A stretch of DNA of 64,000 nt, from positions 1 through 64,000 of the forward strand of contig PMLJ01000034.1 in the NCBI GenBank assembly GCA_003158855.1. The letters are read 5' to 3'. The position numbers and the translations under genes were made by a program. Below are positions 18,289 to 26,585 of the stretch, one piece after another (the stretch's first letter is position 1; each line of letters begins with the position of its first letter). Source of the stretch: Acidimicrobiaceae bacterium (GTDB lineage: Bacteria > Actinomycetota > Acidimicrobiia > Acidimicrobiales > RAAP-2). The notes beneath the pieces are model-generated. The model was not told the origin of the DNA, searched no databases, and worked only from the letters and a program-made list of their open reading frames with translations.

Positions 18289-19167
18289 CTAGGAAAGCAC
18301 GCGCCGGCGAAAGTTGTGTAGGCCGAGCGAAAGGAAGCCGACGCAAAATGCGATGAGCACGGGGTAGATCACGTACAGGTGCATGTGGGGGACGTCGGTG
18401 AACGCCGCGCGCATGCCTTCGTTGACGTAGAGCAGGGGATTGACGAGCACGATCGTCTGCAGCCAGTGCCACGCGCCAACCTTCACCGGCGCGAGACGGT
18501 TCCACTGGTAGTACGTGCCGCCGAGGAACGTGATGGGAAGGATCACAAAACCGAACATCAGTCCGATGTTTCGAGGTTCGAAGCTCGTGCCGAGCACCAA
18601 CCCGAGCGATCCCATCGCGATGCAGGCGAGCGGGACGACGGTGATCAAGACGAGCCAATGAATCGAGATGTTCGCCTCGACGCCTTTCGCGTGCACGATC
18701 GACGCGATCGGAAGGACGATCGCGGCCGAGATCATCCCTTGGATCGCCCCAGAGATCACCTTCTCCACGGCCACCAGCCAGATCGGGCACGGCGCCTGCA
18801 CGCGGTCTTCAATCTCGCGCGTGAAGCCGAACTCCTGGGACATCTGGAGCGCCACCGACTGCACTCCTTGAAACATGATTGATATCCCGACAACCCCGGC
18901 CACGAGCACGGTGGCGAAGATGCTTGCGGCGTCCGCCGGACCGCCGCTGCCAACGGACTGGCCGATCTTTGGAAAGACGAAGAGGAACACGAAGCAGAGA
19001 AGAAACGGCTGGATGATCGTTCGAAGGAGGAAGATCCCGAAGTCCTTTCTCAGCACCGTGACGTCGCGCAACAGGAGCGCCCCGAACGCGGCACGGCTCG
19101 CCGAGAGGGAGGATCGGCGCGGGCCAACCGTGATGTGGTGGTCCGCTTGGACTTCGTGGGTAGCCAT
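18289..19167 (-). CDS. ABC-2 type exporter permease (DrrB-like)
   Basis: The 292-residue membrane protein has six predicted spans and the ABC-2 membrane fold. The conserved region before span four reads LGTSFEPRN, and the following segment reads PITFLGGTYY, as in DrrB-type drug and lipid exporters. ATG 19167 overlaps the stop codon of the ATPase gene by one base (TAATG), so translation is coupled and the two form one transporter. The frame is open further upstream, but that sequence is antisense to the ATPase frame. The substrate is unknown. Confidence 0.9.
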   Translation of the reverse strand: MATHEVQADHHITVGPRRSSLSASRAAFGALLLRDVTVLRKDFGIFLLRTIIQPFLLCFVFLFVFPKIGQSVGSGGPADAASIFATVLVAGVVGISIMFQGVQSVALQMSQEFGFTREIEDRVQAPCPIWLVAVEKVISGAIQGMISAAIVLPIASIVHAKGVEANISIHWLVLITVVPLACIAMGSLGLVLGTSFEPRNIGLMFGFVILPITFLGGTYYQWNRLAPVKVGAWHWLQTIVLVNPLLYVNEGMRAAFTDVPHMHLYVIYPVLIAFCVGFLSLGLHNFRRRVLS

Positions 19168-20150
19168 TAGTCGCGCAGCTCCTTGCCGGTGAGGTTGATG
19201 AAGACCGTCTCCAGCGAAGGCTCCGCGACCGACAGGTCTGCGACGTGGAACCCGTTCGCTTCGGCGGCGGCGACCACTCGCGCGAGCAGCCGCTCGCCAC
19301 CGGTCACGTGAAGTTCCACGCCTTTTTCGATGAGGCGGCTGTGGGTGACGCCCTCGACTTTCTCTTCGAGGACTGAGGCGAGGAGGGCGAGGTTCCCGGA
19401 CGTCTTGATGGTGACGATCGTGTCGACCCCGACCGAGCGCTTGAGTCCGTCCGGGGTATCTAACGCCAGGATCTTGCCGTGGTCCATGATCGCCACGCGA
19501 TTGCAGAGCTGATCGGCCTCTTCCATGTAGTGCGTCGTCAGAAGGATCGTCTGCCCGTCGGCGTTTAACTGCTGGAGAATCTCCCAGAGTGCGAGGCGGC
19601 TCTGGGGATCGAGGCCGGCGGTGGGCTCGTCCATGAAGAGCACGGCGGGACGATGGAAGATCGAACGCGCCACCATGAGGCGTTGCGCCATGCCGCCCGA
19701 GAGCGCGTAGACGGACGCCTTGGCCCACTTGGCCAGCTGAAACTGCTCGAGCAGGCGGTCGGAGGTCTCGCGCGATTCGGCGGCGCCGATGCCGAAGAGG
19801 CGGCCGTGGAAGTAGAGATTCTCCCAGACCGTGAGTTGGCGGTCGAGGGTGTTGACCTGCGAGACGACGCCGAGGAACTGCTTGGCGATGGCGGGATGCT
19901 GGACGACGTCGACCCCGGCTACTACCGCCGATCCGGATGTCGGAATGACTCGCGTCGTGAGCATGCCGGCGACCGTTGTCTTACCGGCGCCATTGGGGCC
20001 GAGGAGACCGAAAATCTCACCGGGCGAGACCGAGAGGTTGAGTTCGTCAACGGCGCGAAAGTCCGCGCCGCCGTAGACCTTGGTGAGGTTCGTTGTGACG
20101 ATGACCGGAGCGGCCGAGATCTGCGTTGGCTGCGTCATGGTTTTCATCAT
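19167..20150 (-). CDS. ABC transporter ATP-binding protein (DrrA-like)
   Basis: The ATPase is about 327 residues. It has Walker A GPNGAGKTT, a Q-loop, the signature LSGGMAQRL, Walker B VLFMDEPTAGLDP, an H-loop TTH and the ~90-residue C-terminal extension of the DrrA/CcmA group. It energises the permease encoded immediately downstream. ATGs at 20150, 20147 and 20138 are all possible and none has a good ribosome-binding site; the first is used here. It is most likely an exporter of a hydrophobic compound or lipid. Confidence 0.9.
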   Translation of the reverse strand: MMKTMTQPTQISAAPVIVTTNLTKVYGGADFRAVDELNLSVSPGEIFGLLGPNGAGKTTVAGMLTTRVIPTSGSAVVAGVDVVQHPAIAKQFLGVVSQVNTLDRQLTVWENLYFHGRLFGIGAAESRETSDRLLEQFQLAKWAKASVYALSGGMAQRLMVARSIFHRPAVLFMDEPTAGLDPQSRLALWEILQQLNADGQTILLTTHYMEEADQLCNRVAIMDHGKILALDTPDGLKRSVGVDTIVTIKTSGNLALLASVLEEKVEGVTHSRLIEKGVELHVTGGERLLARVVAAAEANGFHVADLSVAEPSLETVFINLTGKELRD

Positions 20151-20328
20151 AGGGATAGCTCGATGACGGGCACTCCAACGGTGCGCGTGCCCATGGCGGC
20201 GTCGCGAAGGTGCCGGTGCGTGCAGATCATGATGCGCGAAGAGGTCCGAAAGTCGACGTCGTTGAACGGCGTCGCGCACAAGATGCGGCGGGCACAACTC
20301 TGCGGGCGGATTACCCGCAACGCCGGCG

Positions 20329-20664
20329 TCAGTATCGCCACTGGTTGCGCAGACAGTCAATTGCGTTCTTTATGGCCGCGTTGAAGCTGGGGTTGTACTC
20401 GGGGAAGACGAAGACGAGCGCGTCCACGCGCGCCACGCTGGCGGCTCACTTCTTCGTGTAGTCGAATTCGCACTCCCCAGTGACCGGGGGATTGGGTTCG
20501 TTGAAGGTCGGCGGGTCATAGGTCGCCAGGTTGACCAGTTCGACGTTGAAGTCCTCCTACGTGGCGGCAATATCGTAGAACCACCGGGCGATCGTGGGCC
20601 CAACGCGCCCGGGCCGCGCGCTGGCGATGATTACTTGCCGGACCGGTTTTGGCGTGAGGGCCAT
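20329..20664 (-). pseudogene. NAD(P)H-dependent FMN reductase remnant
   Basis: From ATG 20664 the frame reads like the N-terminal part of a flavodoxin-fold FMN reductase: SARPGRVGP near residue 14 and PEYNPSF...AAIKNAID further on. It is interrupted in frame by TAG (20557-20559) and TGA (20446-20448) and stops at 20329. The C-terminal ~60 residues of the family are missing. It lies 16 nt after the stop codon of the frameshifted efflux transporter on the same strand, so both genes of this small operon are damaged. An open frame over 20147-20341 does not resemble the missing part. Confidence 0.8.
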
Positions 20665-20680
20665 TCGAAGTTGAGCGAGT

Positions 20681-22161
20681 TCAGTCCGCGGCCGGCTGCG
20701 CGATGGCCGCAGCACCGTCGCGTTTGGCGATGCCCTCGTTGGGCAGGAAGAACGCCGGCGCGATCGCGATGACGCACGTTCCAAACGACCACCAGAACGA
20801 ATGGCCGAACGCTGTCGCGATTCTCTGGAGGTCATTCATCGTGGGGGTGACGAGGCCCGCTTCGAGTTGCGCGCCGGTCCTCGGGAATCGCTGCGCGATC
20901 TGCGTCTGCAGCACGACCGCGAAGACCGCGACGCCGAGTGACCCCCCGATTTGGCGGATGATGTTTGTCGCTGACGTGGCCTTCGGGACGTTCTGGTGGG
21001 TCAAGTTGCGATAGGAAGCCGCGAAGACCGGCATCATTCCAAAACCGAGCCCGATGCCCCGCACGAAGAGGGCGAGACCCAAGAGGAAGTAGCTCGACGT
21101 GGCCGTGACGCTGGTGTAGAAGAAGGTTCCGAGCGCCAACAACGCCATACCGAAGACCGCGACGTACCTCGGACCTCGCCGGTCCGAGAGCGACCCGGCG
21201 AAACGCATGACCATCGCCGCCCCGATGCCCTGGGCGCCATCATCAGGCCGGCTTTCCACGCCGCGTCGCCGCGGTCCACCTGGTAGTAGAGCGGAAGCAG
21301 GAACATCGTGCCGTAGAGCGTGGCACCGGTGAGGAAGATGCCGATGGCCGCGACCGAGAAGGTTCGATCCTTGAAGAGGCGCATGTCGATGAGCGGCTCG
21401 AGGGCCTTGGTGGAACGCAGTACGAAGAGCACGATCAAAACCACGCCGGCGACGAGGCTGTCCCACACGGCCGCTCCGCGAAATCCTCCCTGGTCGGCGA
21501 CTTGGGAGAGTCCGTAGACGAGCAACGCCAACCCGGGCGACAGAAGGAGGAAGCCGAGCAGGTCGAAGCGGTGCTCGTTGTCGCGTTCGGACCTGGGCAG
21601 GAAGTCCTTCGCGAGCCAGAGCGCGAGTATCCCGATCGGCACGTTCACGAAGAAGATCCAGCGCCACGAGGTGTTGGAGACGATCACGCCTCCGAGGACC
21701 GGTCCGAGGATGGGTCCGAGCAGCTGGGGAACGCCGATGATCCCCATCACTCGCCCCATCCGATGGGGTCCGGCGGCCCGGGCCATGATCGACTGGCCCA
21801 CCGGCATGATCATTCCGCCACCCAATCCCTGGAGGACCCGAAAGAAGATCAGGCTCGTCGCGGACCACGCGAAACCGCAGAGGATCGAACCGACCACGAA
21901 GAGAGCGAGCGACACCATGTAGACCGGCTTGGCCCCGATGCGGTGGATGGCCCATCCCGACACGGGGATCACTATGGCGAGCGACAGAAGGTAGCCAGTC
22001 GTGACCCACTGGACTGTCGAGAAATCGACTTTGAAGTCTCCACTCAGCGTATGGAGGGCCACGGCCACGATCGTGGTGTCGAGGATGGACATGATCGTTC
22101 CCAGGACAACAACGACCCCCACCTTGATGAGCGCCGGTTCGAGACGTTGTTGGTCGGCCAT
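20681..22161 (-). pseudogene. DHA2-family MFS drug efflux transporter, frameshifted
   Basis: An intact protein would have about 494 residues and 14 spans, as in EmrB/QacA-type proton-driven drug exporters. The N-terminal part (from ATG 22161, AGGAG 6 nt upstream) carries LDTTIVAVAL, a TMH1 family motif, and motif C GPILGPVLGG. Near 21231-21237 the frame shifts by one base: the expected reading AP-QGIGAA needs one extra C in the minus-strand GCGCCC run. The remainder reads on in another frame to 20681. Both halves are well conserved, so the shift is either recent or a sequencing error. A TetR gene diverges from it and is the likely regulator. Confidence 0.85.
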
Positions 22162-22186
22162 GGCGAACTCCTCGCGACACTTCGGT

Positions 22187-22195
22187 GGGGGGGGG
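22187..22195 (+). repeat. G9 homopolymer tract
   Basis: Nine consecutive G lie 26 nt upstream of the transporter ATG, in the divergent promoter region. Such tracts change length easily. Here a change would alter promoter or leader spacing, not a reading frame. Confidence 0.6.
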
Positions 22196-22207
22196 TGAAA
22201 CTTCCAG

Positions 22208-22229
22208 TGACCCTACCGGCACCGGGTCA
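22208..22229. promoter_or_regulatory. Candidate TetR operator
   Basis: TGACCC and GGGTCA are perfect 6-bp arms separated by 10 nt, between the divergent transporter and TetR genes. Size and place fit a TetR-family operator. The pairing of this site with the adjacent regulator is inferred. Confidence 0.4.
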
Positions 22230-22309
22230 TTTCGTTGCGCCGTATGGGATTACTGGTTGGTAGTCCCCATCGACGACCTGTTTCCTCGCTGTTCAATGCG
22301 CAAACACGA

Positions 22310-22315
22310 TAAATT
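22310..22315 (+). promoter_or_regulatory. -10 element of a probable leaderless promoter (TetR gene)
   Basis: TAAATT ends exactly six nucleotides before GTG 22322, and no Shine-Dalgarno sequence is present. Confidence 0.5.
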
Positions 22316-22321
22316 GTACGG

Positions 22322-22936
22322 GTGGTTAAGCAGAGCCGATCGGCCCCCGTCATGCAAGCGGTGCTTGACGAGGTTGGCGAGCGGCTGTTGAACAGTGACG
22401 AGTCGTTGATTCGTATACCGGAAGTATGTGAAGCGACCGGAGTCAACTACGGCTCGGTCTACCACCACTTCGGCTCGCGAGAGGGGGTGATCGATGCGGC
22501 CTACAACATGCTGTTCTCCCAATTCGCAGCCGAAGACATAAGGATCCTCAGGGCTGTCAGCGAGACCTCCAACAGCCTGGGCGAATACGTCGCAAACATG
22601 TCGGCCCTGACCGGGACATTTTCTTCGGGACCTGAACGCATCAGGCGGCGCTCAATTCGGGTGAGAATCGTGGCGGCGTCCCTGACCCGGCCCCAACTGC
22701 GAGACCTCATCGGTGTCACCCAGCAGGGGGTGACCGAGGAGTTGTCGAATCTCGTTCAGAACGGCCAGGACCGGGGGTGGCTGCGCAGTGACGTCTCAGC
22801 GCACTCGATTTCTGTGGTCCTCCAATCTCTTCTCGTGGGCCGAGTGATTGACGATGTATCCTCGACTCCCATCGATCCCGTTGAATGGGAGAATTCAATA
22901 GCGGTGCTCCTGATGAGCCTCTTGAACAAGGAGTAG
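22322..22936 (+). CDS. TetR/AcrR family transcriptional regulator
   Basis: The 204-residue protein has an N-terminal helix-turn-helix (~25-65; GVNYGSVYHHFGSREG is the recognition-helix region) and an all-helical ligand domain. It diverges from the DHA2 efflux gene, the usual layout for a repressor that is released when a drug or toxic metabolite binds. A second in-frame ATG at 22352 would remove ten residues. GTG 22322 is preferred because TAAATT is correctly placed for a leaderless transcript starting there. It is intact although both presumed target genes are damaged. Confidence 0.85.
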   Translation: MVKQSRSAPVMQAVLDEVGERLLNSDESLIRIPEVCEATGVNYGSVYHHFGSREGVIDAAYNMLFSQFAAEDIRILRAVSETSNSLGEYVANMSALTGTFSSGPERIRRRSIRVRIVAASLTRPQLRDLIGVTQQGVTEELSNLVQNGQDRGWLRSDVSAHSISVVLQSLLVGRVIDDVSSTPIDPVEWENSIAVLLMSLLNKE

Positions 22937-22970
22937 GTCAGCGCCACGTCCGGTGTGCTGAACTGCAGTC

Positions 22971-23327
22971 GTGAGGCTCTTTCGCTTGTTCCTGTCGTTG
23001 TTGGTCGTCGCGGCGCTGGTTGTGGCCGTATATCGTCCCCGTGGGACCAGTTCCTTCGCGCCGTTGGAGACGCCGTGCTCGGTGTCGGCGCTCAGCGCGC
23101 CGTTCACCGGACCCTTGCCGGTGACCGCGGTCGCCGACTACGCCTGCGAGGACGGTTGGGCCTACATGTGGGCGACAATCGGCAGCGGTGTGCACGCGAT
23201 CGGTGTCACCGAGGTGCTGCACTTCGACGTCGCTCAACAGAGGTGGAGGGTGTCGTTGAGGGGGAAGGTGTGCTCGCCCAAGATCATGCCCCATTACGTC
23301 TACGAGCGTGGCTGTTTCTCGAACTAG
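22971..23327 (+). CDS. Small secreted or membrane-anchored protein
   Basis: The 118-residue product has a single N-terminal hydrophobic segment (residues 4-22) followed by a ~95-residue polar region with four Cys, consistent with disulfides outside the cell. No family recognised. GTG 22971 has no clear ribosome-binding site. It lies 34 nt after the TetR gene on the same strand and could be co-transcribed. Confidence 0.5.
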   Translation: MRLFRLFLSLLVVAALVVAVYRPRGTSSFAPLETPCSVSALSAPFTGPLPVTAVADYACEDGWAYMWATIGSGVHAIGVTEVLHFDVAQQRWRVSLRGKVCSPKIMPHYVYERGCFSN

Positions 23328-23913
23328 CGGTGACGAATGATGTTGGCGGGCGGGCCAGCCTCGAGGTCGGGCAGGATCGCCGGCTCGAACTTCAGGGACT
23401 CGCCAGGGGTGAGGCTTCGCTCGAGTTCGAAGGCTCGATTCACCCCGGCTCGGGAACCTTCGACACCGTGAAGCCATCGGAAGAACCGCTGAAGATGTGC
23501 CAGCACACCCTTTCCGCACTGGCGCTGCTCGCGGCATCAGCCTCGGCCTTCCCCCACCCGCATCATCCGATTCAACTGCTCGGGCGAAAGCGGCGAGGCT
23601 TCCACAAGGTGCCTACGAACATGACCATCCCCCATGTGCAGCATTCCCCGATTGGTACGTCAAGACGCGAGCGCGTGCTCGCGCCGCTCACTCCACGAAT
23701 CCGGCACGCGTTCCTGGGGGAGCGGTGGCGCAACGACGCAACTTCACCAAGTCCGCCGTTGTCGAACTTCCTCGTCGTCTCACGGAGCCGGCGCTTCGCG
23801 CACTGAGAAGGTGTGCTCCACGAGGGGTGACGTCGCGCGCGCGGTAGCGGAAGAGCGGTTGCGCGCGCGGGCGTGACTCACGAGATCTTGGTCAATCACC
23901 TACGCTCAGTATC
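23328..23913. other. 586-nt region without a supported gene
   Basis: Several overlapping frames are open on both strands, but none has a family signature or start signal. A GC-repeat hairpin (CGCGCGCG arms near 23836 and 23862) may end transcription. The stretch may be decayed coding DNA. Confidence 0.35.
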
Positions 23914-25212
23914 GTGCATCGTCGTGGATTTGCCTCGTTGGCTTGGGCCTCGGCGCAGGACCTTTTTGATCAGACCACGGCCTTCGGTCGTCTCGCCCTG
24001 GTGCACGTCCTCATGATGGCGGGCGACACTCTGGTCACGGTCTCGCTCGCGGGGTCCCTCTTCTTCTCGGTATCACCGACCGAGGCGAAGGGCAAGGTGC
24101 TGGCGTATCTGCTCTTGACGATTGCCCCTTTCGCCGTCGTCTCGCCCCTGCTCGGTCCGCTCATTGACCGGTCCGCCAACGGAAGGCGGATCTTGGTGGC
24201 GCTCTCGGCCGGGCTTCGCGTCCTTCTCTGCTGGTCAATGAGCCAGCATCTGAACTCGCTCTGGCTCTACCCCGAGGCGTTCCTCGTCCTCGTCTCATCG
24301 AAGTTGTACGTCGTCACGCGGGGTGCGTTGGTGCCCGAGATGGCCCGAACGGACCAGTTCCGAGAGCACGCCGCGAAAGTGGGCGAATCGGGGTGGCCGG
24401 CGCGCGGGGTCAAAGAGGAGAGGGGCTTCGCTGGCTTCAACGCCCAGCTGACGCTCCTCGGCACGCTGGTCGGTCTGATCGCGGGTTCGGTGGGAGCGGG
24501 CCTCTTGAAGGGCATCGGCGCGCCGAGCGTGCTGATCGCGGCGTCCCTCGTCTTCATCGGCGCGACGGTGGCGAGCGTGCGGTTGCAGCGTCCCGCCAAG
24601 GCCGTTCGCGAGGAGATGACGTCGCTCTCCCAGGCCGAACGTGACCTCAACGCGCTCAATCCGATGGGCGACGTCGAGGTCTCGTGGGGACTCGCCGCCT
24701 CGGCACTCATGCGCTTCACCGTGGGCTTCGCGACGTTCCTCCTCGCCTTTGGACTGCGCCGCGCGGACGCCGGTCTCGATTGGTTCGCGTTCGCGCTCGC
24801 CATCAGCGGTGTCGGCGCCCTGGTCGGACTCGGAATCGTCACCAGGGTCCGCAATGCCGTGCCCGAGTCGACGCTGCTGACCTTGTCGCTGATCGCCACC
24901 GGTCTCGGCGCCGGCGTCGCGTCCCTCCATCCGTCGCTGGTCGACCAGGTGGCGCTCGCCGGGTGGCTGGGAGCCTGCGCGTCGGTGACCCAGCCGAGCT
25001 TCGATGCCATCACCCAACGCCTCGTTCCGTCCGGGGCCCAGGGTCGGACGTTCGCCCGCTTCGCCGTTCGCCAACAGCTCCTTTGGGTCATCGGAGCGGT
25101 GATCCCCGTAGGAATCGCCCTGGGGTTTTCCACCGGCGACGGGCTTCTCGCCGCACTGATGCTGGCTTCGGGACTGGTGTACGGCCTGGGCCGGCGATTC
25201 GCCCATCAATGA
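23914..25212 (+). CDS. Major facilitator superfamily transporter
   Basis: The 432-residue protein has about twelve predicted spans and MFS features: GPLIDRSANGRR after span two (motif A region) and a long cytoplasmic loop (~215-245) between the halves. The group resembles actinobacterial MFS proteins of unknown substrate, with a charged N-terminal extension. GTG 23914 lacks a Shine-Dalgarno sequence. TACGCT ends seven nucleotides before it, suggesting a leaderless transcript. It stands alone between a non-coding stretch and ndh. Confidence 0.82.
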   Translation: MHRRGFASLAWASAQDLFDQTTAFGRLALVHVLMMAGDTLVTVSLAGSLFFSVSPTEAKGKVLAYLLLTIAPFAVVSPLLGPLIDRSANGRRILVALSAGLRVLLCWSMSQHLNSLWLYPEAFLVLVSSKLYVVTRGALVPEMARTDQFREHAAKVGESGWPARGVKEERGFAGFNAQLTLLGTLVGLIAGSVGAGLLKGIGAPSVLIAASLVFIGATVASVRLQRPAKAVREEMTSLSQAERDLNALNPMGDVEVSWGLAASALMRFTVGFATFLLAFGLRRADAGLDWFAFALAISGVGALVGLGIVTRVRNAVPESTLLTLSLIATGLGAGVASLHPSLVDQVALAGWLGACASVTQPSFDAITQRLVPSGAQGRTFARFAVRQQLLWVIGAVIPVGIALGFSTGDGLLAALMLASGLVYGLGRRFAHQ

Positions 25213-25250
25213 ATTGCATTGATTGATCGAGAAGTATGCTTAGGGCAGAT

Positions 25251-26552
25251 ATGGCGATGGCTCCGCATCCCGCTTCAGAGTTTCCGGATTTTTCGCACCT
25301 GCCACATGTGGTCATCATCGGCGGCGGCTTCGCCGGCATAGCGACGGCGCGCGGGCTCGCCAACAAAGACGTGCGCGTCACCATCGTCGACAAGCACAAT
25401 TTCCACACGTTCCTTCCTCTGCTCTACCAAGTGGCCACCGCCATGCTCGAACCGGCGGAAGTCGCCTATCCCATCCGTACCATCTTTGGCAAGGCCAAGA
25501 ACATCGGATTTCGCCACGCCAAGGTCCGCGAGGTCGACCACGCACGCAGCGTCGTCGTCCTCGAAGACGAGTCCGAGATGGCCTTCGACCACCTCGTGGT
25601 CGCGACCGGGGCTACCGCCGCGTTCTTCGGGATTCCGGGCGCCTCGCGGTTCGCGATGCCGCTGTATTCACTGGCCGACGCGCGAAGGCTACGAAACCGT
25701 CTGCTGATCTCGCTGGAAGAGGCCGACGCCAGCGCCGACACCTCTCCAATCTCCCTCAACTTCGTCATCGTGGGCGGCGGACCGACGGGCGTCGAGACCT
25801 CGGGCGCGCTTTCCGAGTTGATCCGCACCGTCATCAAGCGAGACGGCCTGCGCATCGACCCGTCACGAGTTCGCGTCATGCTCGTCGACATGGCGCCTCG
25901 ACTGCTCACGCCGTTTCCCGAGAAGGCCAGCGAGTACGCGTTCAAGGAACTCGAGAAAATGGGCGTGGAGATCGAGTTCGGCCGCTCCGTGGTCGAGGTC
26001 GAGGAGCGGGCGATCCGCTTCGCCGACGGCGAGCGGCTCAAGGTCGCGGCAGTCATTTGGGCCGCGGGCGTGACCGCGAGTGGCACCCTCGCCCATGACC
26101 TCCAGGTCACGTCCGGCCCCGGTGGGCGAGCGAGGGTCATGACCGACCTTCGCCTGGTCGAGAGTGAGAACGTGTGGGCCGTTGGCGACGCCGCGGCCGT
26201 GCCGCTTGACGAGAGCACCTTCTGCCCGCAACTGGCCCCGGTCGCCATGCAGTCGGGCCGTCACTGTGCCGAGCAGATCCTGCGTGTCGTCAAGGGCGAA
26301 CCCACGAAGCCCTTCAGGTACCGCAACAAGGGCATCATGGCCACGATTGGCCGCCACGCCGCCATCGCGAAGCTCCCGGGCGGCACCGTGGTGAAGGGGA
26401 CGGCCGGCTGGCTCGCGTGGTTGAGCCTGCACCTTTGGTACCTGATCGGATTCCGCAACCGGCTTCGCGTGATGATCAACTGGACCTGGCGCTACTTCGA
26501 CTGGCCGTCGGGCCCACGCCTCATCGTCGCCGACGCCGAAACCGCCGAATAA
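25251..26552 (+). CDS. ndh: Type II NADH:quinone dehydrogenase
   Basis: The single-subunit FAD enzyme of 433 residues passes electrons from NADH to quinone without pumping protons. It has a first Rossmann motif IIGGGFAGIA binding FAD, a second IVGGGPTGVE binding NADH, the conserved quinone/FAD region AVGDAAAVP, and a C-terminal amphipathic membrane anchor (LSLHLWYLIGFRNR) typical of NDH-2. ATG 25251 follows AGGG by a few bases and is preferred to ATG 25236. The stop codon overlaps a bidirectional terminator hairpin. Confidence 0.93.
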   Translation: MAMAPHPASEFPDFSHLPHVVIIGGGFAGIATARGLANKDVRVTIVDKHNFHTFLPLLYQVATAMLEPAEVAYPIRTIFGKAKNIGFRHAKVREVDHARSVVVLEDESEMAFDHLVVATGATAAFFGIPGASRFAMPLYSLADARRLRNRLLISLEEADASADTSPISLNFVIVGGGPTGVETSGALSELIRTVIKRDGLRIDPSRVRVMLVDMAPRLLTPFPEKASEYAFKELEKMGVEIEFGRSVVEVEERAIRFADGERLKVAAVIWAAGVTASGTLAHDLQVTSGPGGRARVMTDLRLVESENVWAVGDAAAVPLDESTFCPQLAPVAMQSGRHCAEQILRVVKGEPTKPFRYRNKGIMATIGRHAAIAKLPGGTVVKGTAGWLAWLSLHLWYLIGFRNRLRVMINWTWRYFDWPSGPRLIVADAETAE

Positions 26553-26580
26553 CACCCGCGGGCCGTGGCCCGCGGGTGTT
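26551..26580. terminator. Bidirectional hairpin terminator between ndh and pckG
   Basis: Thirteen-base arms AACACCCGCGGGC and GCCCGCGGGTGTT enclose a CGTG loop. It sits between two convergent genes, overlaps the ndh stop codon and lies 5 nt from the pckG stop. Confidence 0.85.
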
Positions 26581-26585
26581 CACTC

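Noticed and set aside
20147-20341. 64-residue frame as the missing C-terminus of the FMN reductase
   Set aside because: Its sequence does not continue the flavodoxin fold; the C-terminal part appears truly lost.
23324-23877. Several overlapping frames between a small secreted protein and an MFS gene
   Set aside because: None has a start signal or family motif; more likely non-coding or decayed.
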